Assembly: GCA_049325095.1 (NCBI GenBank)
Contig: JBMOPO010000025.1
Location: forward strand, 1-64,000
DNA from: JAGPUQ01 sp049325095
GTDB lineage: Bacteria > Pseudomonadota > Gammaproteobacteria > Pseudomonadales > Porticoccaceae
Length of the DNA stretch: 64,000 bases
Reading direction: 5' to 3'
Position 1 is the stretch's first letter. The number at the start of each line of letters is the position of its first letter. Made by a program: the position numbers and the translations under genes. The notes below the pieces were generated by a model. It did not search any database and was not told the DNA's origin. It worked only from the letters and a program-made list of their open reading frames with translations. Positions 9,298-18,566 of the stretch are shown piece after piece.

Positions 9298-10488
9298 TTA
9301 CCCCGACGCCCGGGCGCCGGCGGCCAGTTGCGCGTAGTAGCGCCGCAGCACTTCGAGCACTTCCGGCCGCGAAAAATGCGGATCGACCTCGCCACCTCCG
9401 GAGAGCGCGTCGCGCAACTTGGTCCCGGAGACCAGCACCCGGCTCTCGGCGGTGTGCGGACAGGTGCGCTCCGAGGCCATGGTGCCGCATCGATGGCACC
9501 AGAAGGTCCAGTCGATCTTGAGCGGCTTGGTGAGCAGGGCGTCCGCCGGAATCTGGTCGAAGATGTGATGGGCATCGAAGGGGCCGTAGTAGTCGCCCAC
9601 CCCGGCATGGTCGCGGCCGACGATCAGGTGCGAGCAGCCGTAGTTCTGCCGAAACAGCGCATGTAGCAGGGCCTCCCGGGGCCCGGCATAGCGCATGTCC
9701 AGGGGATAGCCGGATTGCACCACGGTGTTGGGGCGAAAGTAGTTCTCCAGCAGCACCGCGATCGCCTCCTGGCGCACCTCGGCCGGAATGTCGCCCGGCT
9801 TGAGCTTGCCCAGCAGCGAGTGCACCAGCACCCCGTCGCAGATCTCGATGGCGATCTTGGCCAGATACTCGTGGGAGCGGTGCATGGGGTTGCGGGTCTG
9901 GAAGGCCGCCACCGTGGTCCAGCCGTTGCGCTCGAACAGCGCCCGGGTCTGCGCCGGCGTCATGTAGATGTCCGGGTAGGCGTTGGGATAATCGCCCTGC
10001 GAAAAGACCCGGACCGGGCCGGCCAGGTTGATCTCGCCCTGCTCCATGACCATTTTCACGCCGGGGTGCGCAGGATCCACAGTGCGGAAGACCTCCCGGC
10101 ACTCATGCGCCTTGTCGATGCGGTACTGCTCGGCGATCTCCATGGAGCCCATCAGCTCCCCACTCTCGCCGTCGACCAGCGCCACCTCGGCCCCCACCGC
10201 GAGGCTCCGGGCGGTGTCCGCATCCGTCGAGAGCGTGATCGGAATCGGCCAGAACAGGCCGCTGGCCAGGCGCATGTCATCGCACACGCCGCGCCAGTCG
10301 GCGCTGCCCATGAAGCCCGCGAGCGGCGTGAAGCCCCCAATCCCGAGCATGATCAGATCGCCCACTTCGCGGGAACTCAGGCGGACCTGCGGCAGTCCGG
10401 CGGCGCGCGCGCGCGCCTCGGCCAGCGCCTCGCCTTCGAGCAGCAGGGGCTTCAGGGCGTCGGCGCCATGGGGTTTTACCATTGTCAT
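9298..10488 (-). CDS. sat: Sulfate adenylyltransferase (ATP sulfurylase), homo-oligomeric type
   Basis: A 396-residue ATP sulfurylase making adenylylsulfate from ATP and sulfate. The catalytic QTRN (197-200) and HRSH (203-206) motifs and GRDHAGVG (291-298) are intact. C331-x2-C334 with C343 and H345 form a putative zinc site, as known in Sat of some sulfur bacteria and archaea. It is the Sat type, not the CysD/CysN heterodimer. No APS kinase or APS reductase gene lies beside it, so assimilation versus sulfur oxidation cannot be decided here. Two ATGs are possible; the one at 10488 has GGAG 6 nt upstream. Confidence 0.94.
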   Translation of the reverse strand: MTMVKPHGADALKPLLLEGEALAEARARAAGLPQVRLSSREVGDLIMLGIGGFTPLAGFMGSADWRGVCDDMRLASGLFWPIPITLSTDADTARSLAVGAEVALVDGESGELMGSMEIAEQYRIDKAHECREVFRTVDPAHPGVKMVMEQGEINLAGPVRVFSQGDYPNAYPDIYMTPAQTRALFERNGWTTVAAFQTRNPMHRSHEYLAKIAIEICDGVLVHSLLGKLKPGDIPAEVRQEAIAVLLENYFRPNTVVQSGYPLDMRYAGPREALLHALFRQNYGCSHLIVGRDHAGVGDYYGPFDAHHIFDQIPADALLTKPLKIDWTFWCHRCGTMASERTCPHTAESRVLVSGTKLRDALSGGGEVDPHFSRPEVLEVLRRYYAQLAAGARASG

Positions 10489-10598
10489 GAGGGACTCCAG
10501 ATAGGCGGGAAAACGCCGCCGCGGGGTTCGGCAGCGGCGGCGGTCAGTGGCGGCGTGACATAATAGCGCGCCCCTCCCCGCAGGAAAACGAGCGTCCG

Positions 10599-11729
10599 AT
10601 GCGCCTGCTCCGCTATCTGGCCTGGCCGGTCGCGCTGGGCCTCTCGATCGCAGCGCTGGTGCTGTGGCGACTGGCGCCATCGGCGATCGAAGCCGAGCCG
10701 ACGCCGCTGACCGGACCCCGGCAGCCCGCGCCCCCGTTCGCGGAGCAGCGAGTCTCCTATGCCGCCGCGGTGCGCCGCGCGGCGCCTTCGGTGGTGAACA
10801 TCTACACCCGCAAGCTGCTTCCCGAGCGGCGCCACCCGCTGCTCGACGATCCCTTTTACCGCCGCTTCTTCGACCAAAGCGCGCAACCCCAGCAGCAGCG
10901 CATGGAAAGCTCGCTGGGTTCGGGCGTCATCGTCAGCGGCGAGGGCTACATCCTCACCAATGACCACGTCATCGCCGGCGCCGACGAAATCATCGTGTTG
11001 CTGGCCGACGGCCGGGAAGCGCAGGCCCGGGTGGTGGGCGTGGACCGGGAAACCGACCTCGCCGTGCTGCGTGTCGAGCTGCCGGACCTGGTCGCGATCC
11101 CGGTGGGCAATTCCTCCCAGGCGCGGGTCGGGGATGTGGTGCTGGCGATCGGCAACCCGTTCGGCCTGGGGCAGTCGGTATCCCAGGGCATCGTCAGCGC
11201 CATCGGCCGCGGGCTGGGTCTCAACACCTACGAGAACTTTCTGCAGACCGACGCCGCGATCAACCGCGGCAATTCCGGCGGCGCCCTGACCGATGCCTAC
11301 GGCAACCTGATCGGGATCAATACGGCGATGCTGGAAAGCGGCGCCTCCCAGGGGATCAGTTTCGCGATCCCGGTCAAGACCGCGATCAAGGTGCTGGAGG
11401 ACATCGTCCGCCACGGCCACGTGGTGCGCGGCTGGCTGGGCGTGCAGGTACAGCAACTGCCGCCGCAGGCGGCGCAGGCGCTGGGGCTGTCGCCACCTGG
11501 CGCCCTGGCGGTGATCGAGGTCCAGCCGGACAGTCCGGCCGCGGCGGGCGGGATCCGGGTCGGGGACGTGATCACGCACATCAACGGCGAACCCGTGCTC
11601 GACGGCGCCTACAGCACCAACCTGATCGCGGACCTCAAGCCCGGCGATCCGGTCCGGCTGCGGGTGTTGCGCGGGACCCATCCGCTGTCGCTGACCACCA
11701 CTGCGGGCACCCGCCCGACGCTCAACTGA
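10599..11729 (+). CDS. degS: Membrane-anchored serine protease DegS/AlgW
   Basis: A 376-residue trypsin-like protease of the HtrA family, predicted to sit in the periplasm on a single N-terminal anchor (residues 6-24). The triad is His123 (TNDHV), Asp153 (ETDLAVL) and Ser226 (RGNSGG). One PDZ domain fills roughly residues 276-370, which distinguishes DegS/AlgW from two-PDZ DegP. In known members the PDZ senses misfolded porin tails and the protease cuts anti-sigma RseA/MucA to start the sigma-E response. Its stop overlaps the hisC stop (convergent, 8 bp), as in the Pseudomonas algW - hisC arrangement. Confidence 0.92.
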   Translation: MRLLRYLAWPVALGLSIAALVLWRLAPSAIEAEPTPLTGPRQPAPPFAEQRVSYAAAVRRAAPSVVNIYTRKLLPERRHPLLDDPFYRRFFDQSAQPQQQRMESSLGSGVIVSGEGYILTNDHVIAGADEIIVLLADGREAQARVVGVDRETDLAVLRVELPDLVAIPVGNSSQARVGDVVLAIGNPFGLGQSVSQGIVSAIGRGLGLNTYENFLQTDAAINRGNSGGALTDAYGNLIGINTAMLESGASQGISFAIPVKTAIKVLEDIVRHGHVVRGWLGVQVQQLPPQAAQALGLSPPGALAVIEVQPDSPAAAGGIRVGDVITHINGEPVLDGAYSTNLIADLKPGDPVRLRVLRGTHPLSLTTTAGTRPTLN

Positions 11730-12783
11730 ACAGCGCGCCCAGCGCCTCCAGCAGCCGTCCGTTGTGCGCCTCGGTACCCACCGTGATGCGCAGGAATTGC
11801 GCGGTGCGCGGGTGATCGAAGTGGCGCACCAGCACCCCCTCCCGGCGCAGCGCCGCGAACAGCTCGGGCCCGGAACGCCGCGGGTGGCGGGCGAACACGA
11901 AATTGGCCGCCGAGGGCAGCACCTCGAAACCGAGCGCCGTCAAGCCCCGGGTGAGGGCCGCGCGGCTGTCGATGATCCGCCGGCGACAGTCCTGGAAATA
12001 GGCCTCATCGGCAAAGGCCGCGATGCCGCCGGCGATGGCGAGGTGATCGAGGGGATAGGAGTTGAAACTGTTCTTGACCCGATCCAGCGCCTCGATCAGC
12101 CCCCGATCGCCCACCGCGAAACCGACCCGGAGCCCGGCCAGCGACCGGGATTTGGACAGCGTCTGCACCACCAGCAGATTAGGGTACCGCGCCACCAGAG
12201 CGATCGCCGAGGCGGCGCCGAAATCCACATAGGCTTCGTCGATCACCACCACCGCCTCGGGATGCGCCGCCGCCAGCGCCTCGAGGTCGTCCAGCGGCAG
12301 GGCCCGCCCGGTGGGCGCATTGGGATTGGCGATCACCACGCCGCCGGCCGGGCCCCGGTAGGCGGCGATGTCGATCGCATAGTCCCCGGTCAGCGGCACC
12401 TCCCGCCAGGGAATGCCGTAGAGCCCACAGTAGACCCGGTAGAAACTGTAGGTGAGATCGGGAAACAGCACCGGGCGGCCGTGGTTCAACAGGCCGAAGA
12501 ACACATGTGCCAGCACCTCGTCCGAACCGTTGCCGGCGAACACCTGGTCGCGGGCGACGCCATGGTAGGCGGCGATGGCGGCCTTGAGCTCATCCGCTTC
12601 CGGAGGCGGATAGAGCCGCAGCCGCTCGTCCGCCGCGGCCCGCACCGCCTTCAGCACCCGCGGCGAGGGCGGGTAGGGGTTTTCATTGGTGTTGAGCTTC
12701 ACGATGCCCGGCTCGCGCGGCTGCTCGCCGGGCACATAGGGCGCCAGGCCGCGAATCACCGGGCTCCAGTAGCTACTGGTCAT
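11722..12783 (-). CDS. hisC: Histidinol-phosphate aminotransferase
   Basis: A 353-residue PLP-dependent fold-I aminotransferase of the histidine pathway. N-terminal LNTNENPYPPSP and LRLYPPPEADELKAA are typical of HisC. Asp182 and Tyr185 (VIDEAYVDF) contact PLP, and Lys211 in TLSKSRSLAGLRVG forms the Schiff base. It starts at ATG 12783, overlapping the hisD stop by 11 bp, consistent with translational coupling in the murA-hisG-hisD-hisC operon. Confidence 0.94.
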   Translation of the reverse strand: MTSSYWSPVIRGLAPYVPGEQPREPGIVKLNTNENPYPPSPRVLKAVRAAADERLRLYPPPEADELKAAIAAYHGVARDQVFAGNGSDEVLAHVFFGLLNHGRPVLFPDLTYSFYRVYCGLYGIPWREVPLTGDYAIDIAAYRGPAGGVVIANPNAPTGRALPLDDLEALAAAHPEAVVVIDEAYVDFGAASAIALVARYPNLLVVQTLSKSRSLAGLRVGFAVGDRGLIEALDRVKNSFNSYPLDHLAIAGGIAAFADEAYFQDCRRRIIDSRAALTRGLTALGFEVLPSAANFVFARHPRRSGPELFAALRREGVLVRHFDHPRTAQFLRITVGTEAHNGRLLEALGALFS

Positions 12784-14092
12784 CGCCGTCTGCGCCGCGG
12801 TATTGCGCCGAACGGGCGTGCGCGGTGAGCGATTCGGCCCGCGCCAGCACCATGGCGATCTCCGCCAGGCGGGCCGCGCCGGCGGGCGAACAGCCGATGA
12901 TCGAGGTCCGCTTCTCGAAGTCGTACACGCCCAGCGGCGAGGCAAAGCGCGCCGTCGCCGAGGTCGGCAGCACATGGCTCGGGCCGGCGCAGTAGTCGCC
13001 GATGGCCTCCGGCGTGTGCCGCCCGAGAAACAGGGCGCCGGCGTTGCGGACCCCGGGCAGCAACCGCCCGGGATCGGCGACGGCGAGCTCCAGGTGTTCC
13101 GGCGCGATGCGGTTGGCCAGCGCCACCGCCTCGTCGAGGTCGCGCACCAGGATCAGGGCGCCGCGCCCGGCCAGGGCCGCGGCGATCACCTCGCGCCGCT
13201 CCATGCCGGGCAGCAGGCGCGCGATGCTGGCCGCGACCCGGGCGCGGAATCCGGCGTCCGGCGTCAGCAGGATGGCCTGCGCCAGGGCGTCGTGCTCGGC
13301 CTGCGCAAACAGGTCCATGGCGATCCAGTCGGGATCGGCGCTGCCGTCGCAGATCACCAGCACCTCTGAGGGGCCGGCGACCATGTCCAGGCCGACGCGG
13401 CCGAATACCTGGCGCTTGGCGGCGGCCACATAGGCGTTGCCGGGGCCGACGATCTTGTCCACCGCCGGCACCGTGGCGGTGCCGAAGGCGAAGGCGGCGA
13501 TGGCCTGGGCGCCGCCGAGGGTGAACACCCGGTCGACCCCGGCGAGCGCCGCGGCGGCGAGCACCAGCGGATGCAGTTCACCGTCCGGCGCCGGGACCGC
13601 CATCAGCAGCTCTCCGACGCCGGCGACCTTGGCCGGGATCGCGTTCATCAGCACCGAGGAGGGATAGCTCGCCTTTCCGCCCGGCACGTAGAGACCGACC
13701 CGCGCCAGCGGCGTGACCCGCTGGCCCAGCCGGTTGCCGTATTCGTCCAGGTACTCCCAGGACTCCTGCTTCTGCCGCCGATGAAATGCTTCGATCCGCG
13801 CGGCGGCGGCCCGCAGCGCGTCGCGCTGCTCGGCGGCGAGCGCGTCCAGGGCGGCGTCCAGCGCGGTGCGGGACACCTCCAGCTCCGCGGCCTGGCGCAG
13901 CCGGCGGCGGTCGAGGCGGTTGGTATATTCGAGCAGGGCGGCGTCGCCGCGATCGCGCACCGCGGCGAGGATCTCCGCCACGGTGCGCTCCAGTTGCGGA
14001 TCGGCGACCGCCTCCCAGTCGAGCAGGGCGGCGAGTCGGGTTTCAAAATCGACCGCCCGGCTGTCCAACAGGGCGATGGGCACGCCGTTCAC
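12773..14092 (-). CDS. hisD: Histidinol dehydrogenase
   Basis: A 439-residue zinc-dependent histidinol dehydrogenase (histidinol to histidine, two NAD+ steps). Conserved segments include VGLYVPGGKASYPSSVLMNAIPA, the KIVGPGNAYVAAAKR loop, the metal region LFAQAEHD, IAPEHLEL, and near the C-terminus GDYCAGPSHVLPT. Length is normal. Start ATG 14092 overlaps the hisG stop by 4 bp (ATGA). Confidence 0.95.
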   Translation of the reverse strand: MNGVPIALLDSRAVDFETRLAALLDWEAVADPQLERTVAEILAAVRDRGDAALLEYTNRLDRRRLRQAAELEVSRTALDAALDALAAEQRDALRAAAARIEAFHRRQKQESWEYLDEYGNRLGQRVTPLARVGLYVPGGKASYPSSVLMNAIPAKVAGVGELLMAVPAPDGELHPLVLAAAALAGVDRVFTLGGAQAIAAFAFGTATVPAVDKIVGPGNAYVAAAKRQVFGRVGLDMVAGPSEVLVICDGSADPDWIAMDLFAQAEHDALAQAILLTPDAGFRARVAASIARLLPGMERREVIAAALAGRGALILVRDLDEAVALANRIAPEHLELAVADPGRLLPGVRNAGALFLGRHTPEAIGDYCAGPSHVLPTSATARFASPLGVYDFEKRTSIIGCSPAGAARLAEIAMVLARAESLTAHARSAQYRGADGDDQ

Positions 14093-14739
14093 GCCCCCTG
14101 CTCCACCAGCTCGCGCAGGCTGTCGATGAGCGGCTGGATGCGCTGGTACTTGGTTTTCAGCGCGCCCTTGTTGACGATCAGCCGCGAGCTGACGTGCGCG
14201 ATCAGCTCGCGGGCTTCGAGGCGGTTGGCGGTCAGGGTGCCGCCGGTGTCCACGATATCGACGATTTCATCCGCCAGGCCCATCACCGGCGCGAGCTCCA
14301 TGCCGCCGTAGAGCTTGACGATGTCGACCTGGCGCCCCTGGCCCGCATAGTAGCGCCGCGCCACATTGACGTACTTGGTGGCGACCCGCAGGCGCCCGGT
14401 CCGCGGCGCGGCGCCGGCCAGGGTCGCGGTCATCAGCCGGCAGCGGGCGATGCCCAGATCGACCGGCTCGTAATAAAAATCGCCGCCGCCGTGCTCCATC
14501 AGCATGTCCCGGCCGGCGATGCCCAGGTCGGCGGCGCCGAACTGCACGTAGGTGGGCACGTCCGAGCCGCGCAGGATCAGCAGGCGCAGGCCGGGCTGGT
14601 TGGTATCGAACACCAGCTTGCGGCTGCTGGCGATGTCCTCGGCGGGCAGGATCCCGACCCGGGCCAGCAGGGGCAGCGCCTCGGCGAGGACGCGGCCCTT
14701 GGTGATCGCCAGGGTGAGTTGCTGTGGCCGCGCGTCCAT
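14089..14739 (-). CDS. hisG: ATP phosphoribosyltransferase, short form
   Basis: A 216-residue catalytic subunit for the first committed step of histidine synthesis (PRPP + ATP). The GRVLAEALPLLARVGI and DLGIAGRDML segments and the PRPP-binding loop DIVDTGGTLTANRLE are visible. It lacks the C-terminal regulatory domain, so it is the short form that in known bacteria needs HisZ as partner; no hisZ occurs in this window. ATG 14739 begins 7 bp after the murA stop. Confidence 0.93.
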   Translation of the reverse strand: MDARPQQLTLAITKGRVLAEALPLLARVGILPAEDIASSRKLVFDTNQPGLRLLILRGSDVPTYVQFGAADLGIAGRDMLMEHGGGDFYYEPVDLGIARCRLMTATLAGAAPRTGRLRVATKYVNVARRYYAGQGRQVDIVKLYGGMELAPVMGLADEIVDIVDTGGTLTANRLEARELIAHVSSRLIVNKGALKTKYQRIQPLIDSLRELVEQGA

Positions 14740-14746
14740 CGCCGCC

Positions 14747-16009
14747 CTAGCCCGGAATCCGGCGGATGTTCGCACCGAGCTGTTGCAGCTTTTCCTCGAT
14801 GCACTCGTAGCCGCGATCGATATGGTAGATCCCCTCCACCACGGTCTCCCCCTCGGCGACCAGACCGGCGATCACCAGGCTCGCCGAGGCGCGCAGGTCC
14901 GAGGCCATGACCGGCGCACCGGTGAGCCGCTCCACTCCGGTGATGATCGCGGTATTGCCCTGCAGCACGATGTTGGCGCCCATCCGGTTGAGTTCATGGG
15001 TCTGGATGAGGCGGTTCTCGAAGATGGTCTCGGTGACCGTCCCCACGCCCTCCGCGACCACGTTCACGGCGGTGATCTGGGCCTGCATGTCGGTGGGAAA
15101 CGCCGGGTAGGGCGCGGTGCGCAGATTGACCGCCCGCGGGCGCCTGCCCCTCATGTCGAGCGCGATCCAGTCGGGCCCGGTGTCGATCTGGGCCCCCGTC
15201 TCCTCCAGCTTCAGCAGCACCGCCTCGAGGATACGGGGATCGGTGTTCTTCAGCATGACCCGGCCGCCCGTGGCGGTGGCGGCGGCGAGATAGGTCCCGG
15301 TCTCGATCCGGTCCGGCATGATGGTGTAGTGGCCGCCGCTCAGGCTCGGCACGCCATCGATCACCAGGGTGTCGGTGCCGGCCCCGCTCACCCGGCCGCC
15401 CAGGGCGTTGATGCAATTGGCGAGGTCGACCACCTCCGGCTCGCGGGCCGCGTTCTCGATCACGGTGCGACCCTCCGCCAGGCTGGCCGCCATCATCAGG
15501 TTCTCGGTGCCGCCCACGGTGACCATGTCCATCAGGATGTGCGCGCCGCGCAGTCGCCCGCGGGACCGCGCATCGATGTAGCCGCCGTTGATTTCGATTT
15601 CGGCGCCGAGCGCTTCCATGCCCCGCAGATGCAGGTCGACCGGACGGCTGCCGATCGCGCAGCCGCCGGGGAAGGACACCCGGGCCTCGCCGTAGCGGGC
15701 GAGCAACGGCCCCAGCACCAGGATCGACGCCCGCATCGTCTTCACCAGCTCGTAGGGCGCGGTCCGGGTATGCAGGTTGGTGGCGTCCACCTCCAGGCTC
15801 ATGCGCTCGTTGAGGACCACCGCGGCGCCCATGCAGCCGAGCAACTCGATCATGGTGGTGATGTCGTGCAGGTGCGGAATGTTGCCGATGTTGACCGGCC
15901 CGTCGGCCAGCAGGGTACAGGCGAGAATCGGCAGGGCGGAGTTCTTGGCTCCGGAAATGCGGACCTGACCGCTCAGGGGAGTGCCGCCGGCAATCAGCAG
16001 TTTGTCCAT
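14747..16009 (-). CDS. murA: UDP-N-acetylglucosamine 1-carboxyvinyltransferase
   Basis: A 420-residue EPSP-synthase-fold enzyme transferring enolpyruvate from PEP to UDP-GlcNAc, the first step of peptidoglycan precursor synthesis. Starts MDKLLIAGGTPLSGQVRISGAKNS with the substrate Lys22/Asn23, and has the active-site Cys117 in FPGGCAIGSRP, so it is predicted to be fosfomycin-sensitive rather than carrying the resistant Asp form. Length and start are canonical. It is the gene before hisG in the operon. Confidence 0.96.
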   Translation of the reverse strand: MDKLLIAGGTPLSGQVRISGAKNSALPILACTLLADGPVNIGNIPHLHDITTMIELLGCMGAAVVLNERMSLEVDATNLHTRTAPYELVKTMRASILVLGPLLARYGEARVSFPGGCAIGSRPVDLHLRGMEALGAEIEINGGYIDARSRGRLRGAHILMDMVTVGGTENLMMAASLAEGRTVIENAAREPEVVDLANCINALGGRVSGAGTDTLVIDGVPSLSGGHYTIMPDRIETGTYLAAATATGGRVMLKNTDPRILEAVLLKLEETGAQIDTGPDWIALDMRGRRPRAVNLRTAPYPAFPTDMQAQITAVNVVAEGVGTVTETIFENRLIQTHELNRMGANIVLQGNTAIITGVERLTGAPVMASDLRASASLVIAGLVAEGETVVEGIYHIDRGYECIEEKLQQLGANIRRIPG

Positions 16010-16053
16010 TCAGCGTTCGACCGATCGGTGTGCAGTGGCCGGGCGCGGCGGGC

Positions 16054-16290
16054 TCAACGCGCCCGCCATTCCTCGGGTGTATAGGTGCGGATCTGCACCG
16101 CGTGCACCTCCCCCGCAGCGATCAGGTCCTTGAGCACGGCGTATACCCGCTGCTGGCGCTGCACCGGGCGCAGCCCGGCGAACAGCTCGCCGACCGCCAC
16201 CACGCCCAGGTGGTTGCCCTCGCCGCTGACCTGCACTTCGCAGCCCGCAAGCGAAGCGCGCAACAGTGCTTCGATGGCTTCGATGTCCAT
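16054..16290 (-). CDS. ibaG: BolA-family protein IbaG (YrbA)
   Basis: A 78-residue BolA/IbaG protein: DIEAIEALLRASLAGCEVQVSGEGNHLGVVAV then RVYAVLKDLIAAGEVHAVQIRTYTPEEW. Such proteins bind monothiol glutaredoxins and Fe-S clusters; IbaG is linked to acid stress and envelope composition. It begins the murA-his operon, 44 bp before murA. The conserved His of the C-terminal helix is present (EVHAVQIRTYTP). Confidence 0.9.
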   Translation of the reverse strand: MDIEAIEALLRASLAGCEVQVSGEGNHLGVVAVGELFAGLRPVQRQQRVYAVLKDLIAAGEVHAVQIRTYTPEEWRAR

Positions 16291-16504
16291 GGCGCAGTTC
16301 GACTCCGATGTGGCGCGACACTCCCGACGCCCGCCGCCGGTGGCCGGGATACCGCCCGGTGCCGGCGGCACGGTCGGGGGCGAAATTCGGGAGGCGGGCA
16401 CTATAGCACCATCCCCCGGGACCCGTCGCCGGGCTCCGAGCTGACCGGCCCGGCGCCGCCGGCTATACTGCCCGCACCTCCGCCGCACGACCCCCAGCTC
16501 CGCC
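16291..16504. promoter_or_regulatory. Divergent intergenic region between ibaG-murA-his and kdsD-lpt operons
   Basis: A 214-bp non-coding region from which both conserved operons must start. I could not pick a convincing -35/-10 pair for either direction in this GC-rich sequence, so only the location of the divergent control region is supported. No terminator or RNA gene is evident. Confidence 0.45.
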
Positions 16505-17473
16505 ATGCGGGATATCGATCCCATCGCGTCGGCCCGGCGCACCATCGAGCTCGAAGCCGCCGCGGTAACCCAGTTGGCCGAGCGGATCGATGCGAGTTTC
16601 GTCACCGCCTGCGAGTTGCTGCTCGCCTGCCGGGGCCGGGCGGTGGTCACCGGGATGGGCAAATCGGGCCACATCGGCAACAAGATCGCCGCCACCCTGG
16701 CGAGCACCGGCACGCCCGCCTTTTTCGTGCACCCCGGCGAAGCCAGCCACGGCGACCTGGGCATGATCACCCGCGAGGACCTGGTGATCGCGATCTCCAA
16801 CTCCGGCGAGACCACCGAGATCACCACCCTGATCCCGCTCCTCAAGCGGCTCGGCGTACCGCTGATCGCCATGACCGGAGCGCCCCAGTCGCTGCTGGCC
16901 CGCACCGCCGACGTTCATCTGGATGTGAGCGTGGCCCAGGAGGCCTGTCCGCTGGGTCTGGCGCCCACCACCAGCACCACTGCGACCCTGGTGATGGGCG
17001 ATGCCCTGGCCGTGGCACTGCTCGAAAAGCGCGGCTTCAGCGCCGAGGATTTCGCCTTCTCCCATCCGGGCGGCAAGCTCGGCCGCCGCCTGCTGTTGAA
17101 GGTGGGCGACATCATGCACTCCGGACCGGAAGTCCCCAGGGTCTTCGAAGACCGGCCGTTGCGGCACGCGCTCCTGGAGATGACCGAAAAGGGCTTCGGC
17201 CTGACCACCGTGGTCAACGCCCGCGGCGAGCTGCTCGGCGTCTTCACCGACGGCGACCTGCGCCGCGCGGTCGACCACCAGATCGACATCAACACCGCCC
17301 GGGTGGGCGAGGTGATGACCCGCAACTGCAAGACGGTGCCGGCCGAAATGCTCGCCGCGGAGGCCCTGGCGATCATGGAAAGCCACAAGATCACCGCGCT
17401 GATCGTGACCGACAACAGCCACCCCGCCGGGGTGATCCACATGCACGACCTGCTGCGGGCCGGCGTGGTATGA
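16505..17473 (+). CDS. kdsD: Arabinose-5-phosphate isomerase
   Basis: A 322-residue sugar isomerase (ribulose-5-P to arabinose-5-P) for Kdo/LPS synthesis. The SIS domain (about residues 30-180) has VTGMGKSGHIGNKIAATLASTGTPAFFVHP and ISNSGETTEI. Two CBS domains follow (about 205-322, DIMHSGPEVP onward). First gene of the kdsD-kdsC-lptC-lptA-lptB run; its stop overlaps the kdsC ATG. Confidence 0.95.
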   Translation: MRDIDPIASARRTIELEAAAVTQLAERIDASFVTACELLLACRGRAVVTGMGKSGHIGNKIAATLASTGTPAFFVHPGEASHGDLGMITREDLVIAISNSGETTEITTLIPLLKRLGVPLIAMTGAPQSLLARTADVHLDVSVAQEACPLGLAPTTSTTATLVMGDALAVALLEKRGFSAEDFAFSHPGGKLGRRLLLKVGDIMHSGPEVPRVFEDRPLRHALLEMTEKGFGLTTVVNARGELLGVFTDGDLRRAVDHQIDINTARVGEVMTRNCKTVPAEMLAAEALAIMESHKITALIVTDNSHPAGVIHMHDLLRAGVV

Positions 17474-18006
17474 ATGCAGCCGACGCCCTCACCGCCGCCC
17501 GCGCGATCCGGCTGGTGGTGTTCGACGTGGATGGCGTGCTGACCGACGGCCGCCTGCATTACGGCGCCGACGGAGGCGAATACAAGAGCTTCCACGTGCG
17601 CGATGGCCTGGGGGTCAAGCTGCTGCAGCGGGCGGGCATCGCCGTGGCCATCATCACCGGGCGCCGCTCGCCGAGCGTCGCGCGGCGTGCGGCGGAACTG
17701 GGCATCGATCATCTGATCCAGGGCCGGGAGGACAAGCTCCAGGCCCTGCGCGAATTGCTCGCGGCCGCCTTCCCGGGCTGGAACGGCGACCTCGGCGCAA
17801 TCGCCTACCTGGGCGACGATCTGCCGGACCTGCCGGCGATCCAGGCGGTGGGGCTGGGCATGGCCGTGGCCGATGCGGTCCCCGCAGTGCGGGCGCGCGC
17901 CGCCTGGCGCTCCAGTCTGCCCGGCGGCGGCGGTGCCGCCCGCGAGGCCGCCGAGTTCATTCTGCGCGCCCAGGGCCGCAGCGATCTGCTGGAGCCCCGG
18001 GTGTGA
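17470..18006 (+). CDS. kdsC: 3-deoxy-D-manno-octulosonate 8-phosphate phosphatase
   Basis: A 178-residue HAD-superfamily phosphatase that dephosphorylates Kdo-8-P. HAD motif I is VFDVDGVLTDG with nucleophile Asp19 and Asp21; motif II is IITGRRS, and GREDKLQ plus LGDDLPDLPA form motifs III/IV. No cap domain, as expected for KdsC tetramers. ATG 17470 overlaps the kdsD stop (ATGA), so translation is probably coupled. Confidence 0.95.
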   Translation: MNAADALTAARAIRLVVFDVDGVLTDGRLHYGADGGEYKSFHVRDGLGVKLLQRAGIAVAIITGRRSPSVARRAAELGIDHLIQGREDKLQALRELLAAAFPGWNGDLGAIAYLGDDLPDLPAIQAVGLGMAVADAVPAVRARAAWRSSLPGGGGAAREAAEFILRAQGRSDLLEPRV

Positions 18007-18566
18007 AGCACCTGGCGCTGGCCCTGGCCGCGGCGGTCGCAGTGCTCGCGCTGCTGCTGTTCTGGGACCAGGTGCCCGATCTGTTCGGCGGTCGCGATCA
18101 GGCCGGGGCACCGCAACTGCCGGCCGCCGACAGCTACATGAATGCCACCCTGACCCGCAAGTTCGATCGCCAGGGCCGGCTCGCCTACCGGCTCACCGCG
18201 ACCCAGAGCGCCTACTTCGAAGTCCGCGATCAGGCCGTCCTCACGGCTCCGCGCCTGTGGGCCGAGCCCGATCAACAGGACGGCCCCTGGCACTTGAAGG
18301 CCAATGCCGGGGTACTCCACAATGCCGACCGCCGCGTCGAGCTGCGTGACGAAGTCATGGTGTGGCGGGACACTCCCCAGGGCAAAAGCGAATTGAGCAC
18401 CTCGAAACTGGACTATTACCCGGACACCGCGCGCGCGCAGACGGATCAGCCCGTGACCCTGCGCTCCGGCTCATCGATCACCAACGCGGTCGGCCTCGAC
18501 GCCGATCTGGAGCGACAGACCTATCGGCTGTTATCCCGGGTGCACAGTGTCCACCAGCCGCAGTAG
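18003..18566 (+). CDS. lptC: LPS export ABC transporter periplasmic protein LptC
   Basis: A 187-residue protein with one N-terminal membrane helix (about residues 4-20) and a beta-jellyroll periplasmic domain, typical of LptC, which links LptBFG to LptA in the LPS bridge. PAADSYMNATLTRKFDRQGR and DEVMVWRD fit the family. It starts with GTG at 18003, overlapping the kdsC stop, and its 3' end overlaps lptA by 20 bp. Confidence 0.88.
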   Translation: MKHLALALAAAVAVLALLLFWDQVPDLFGGRDQAGAPQLPAADSYMNATLTRKFDRQGRLAYRLTATQSAYFEVRDQAVLTAPRLWAEPDQQDGPWHLKANAGVLHNADRRVELRDEVMVWRDTPQGKSELSTSKLDYYPDTARAQTDQPVTLRSGSSITNAVGLDADLERQTYRLLSRVHSVHQPQ

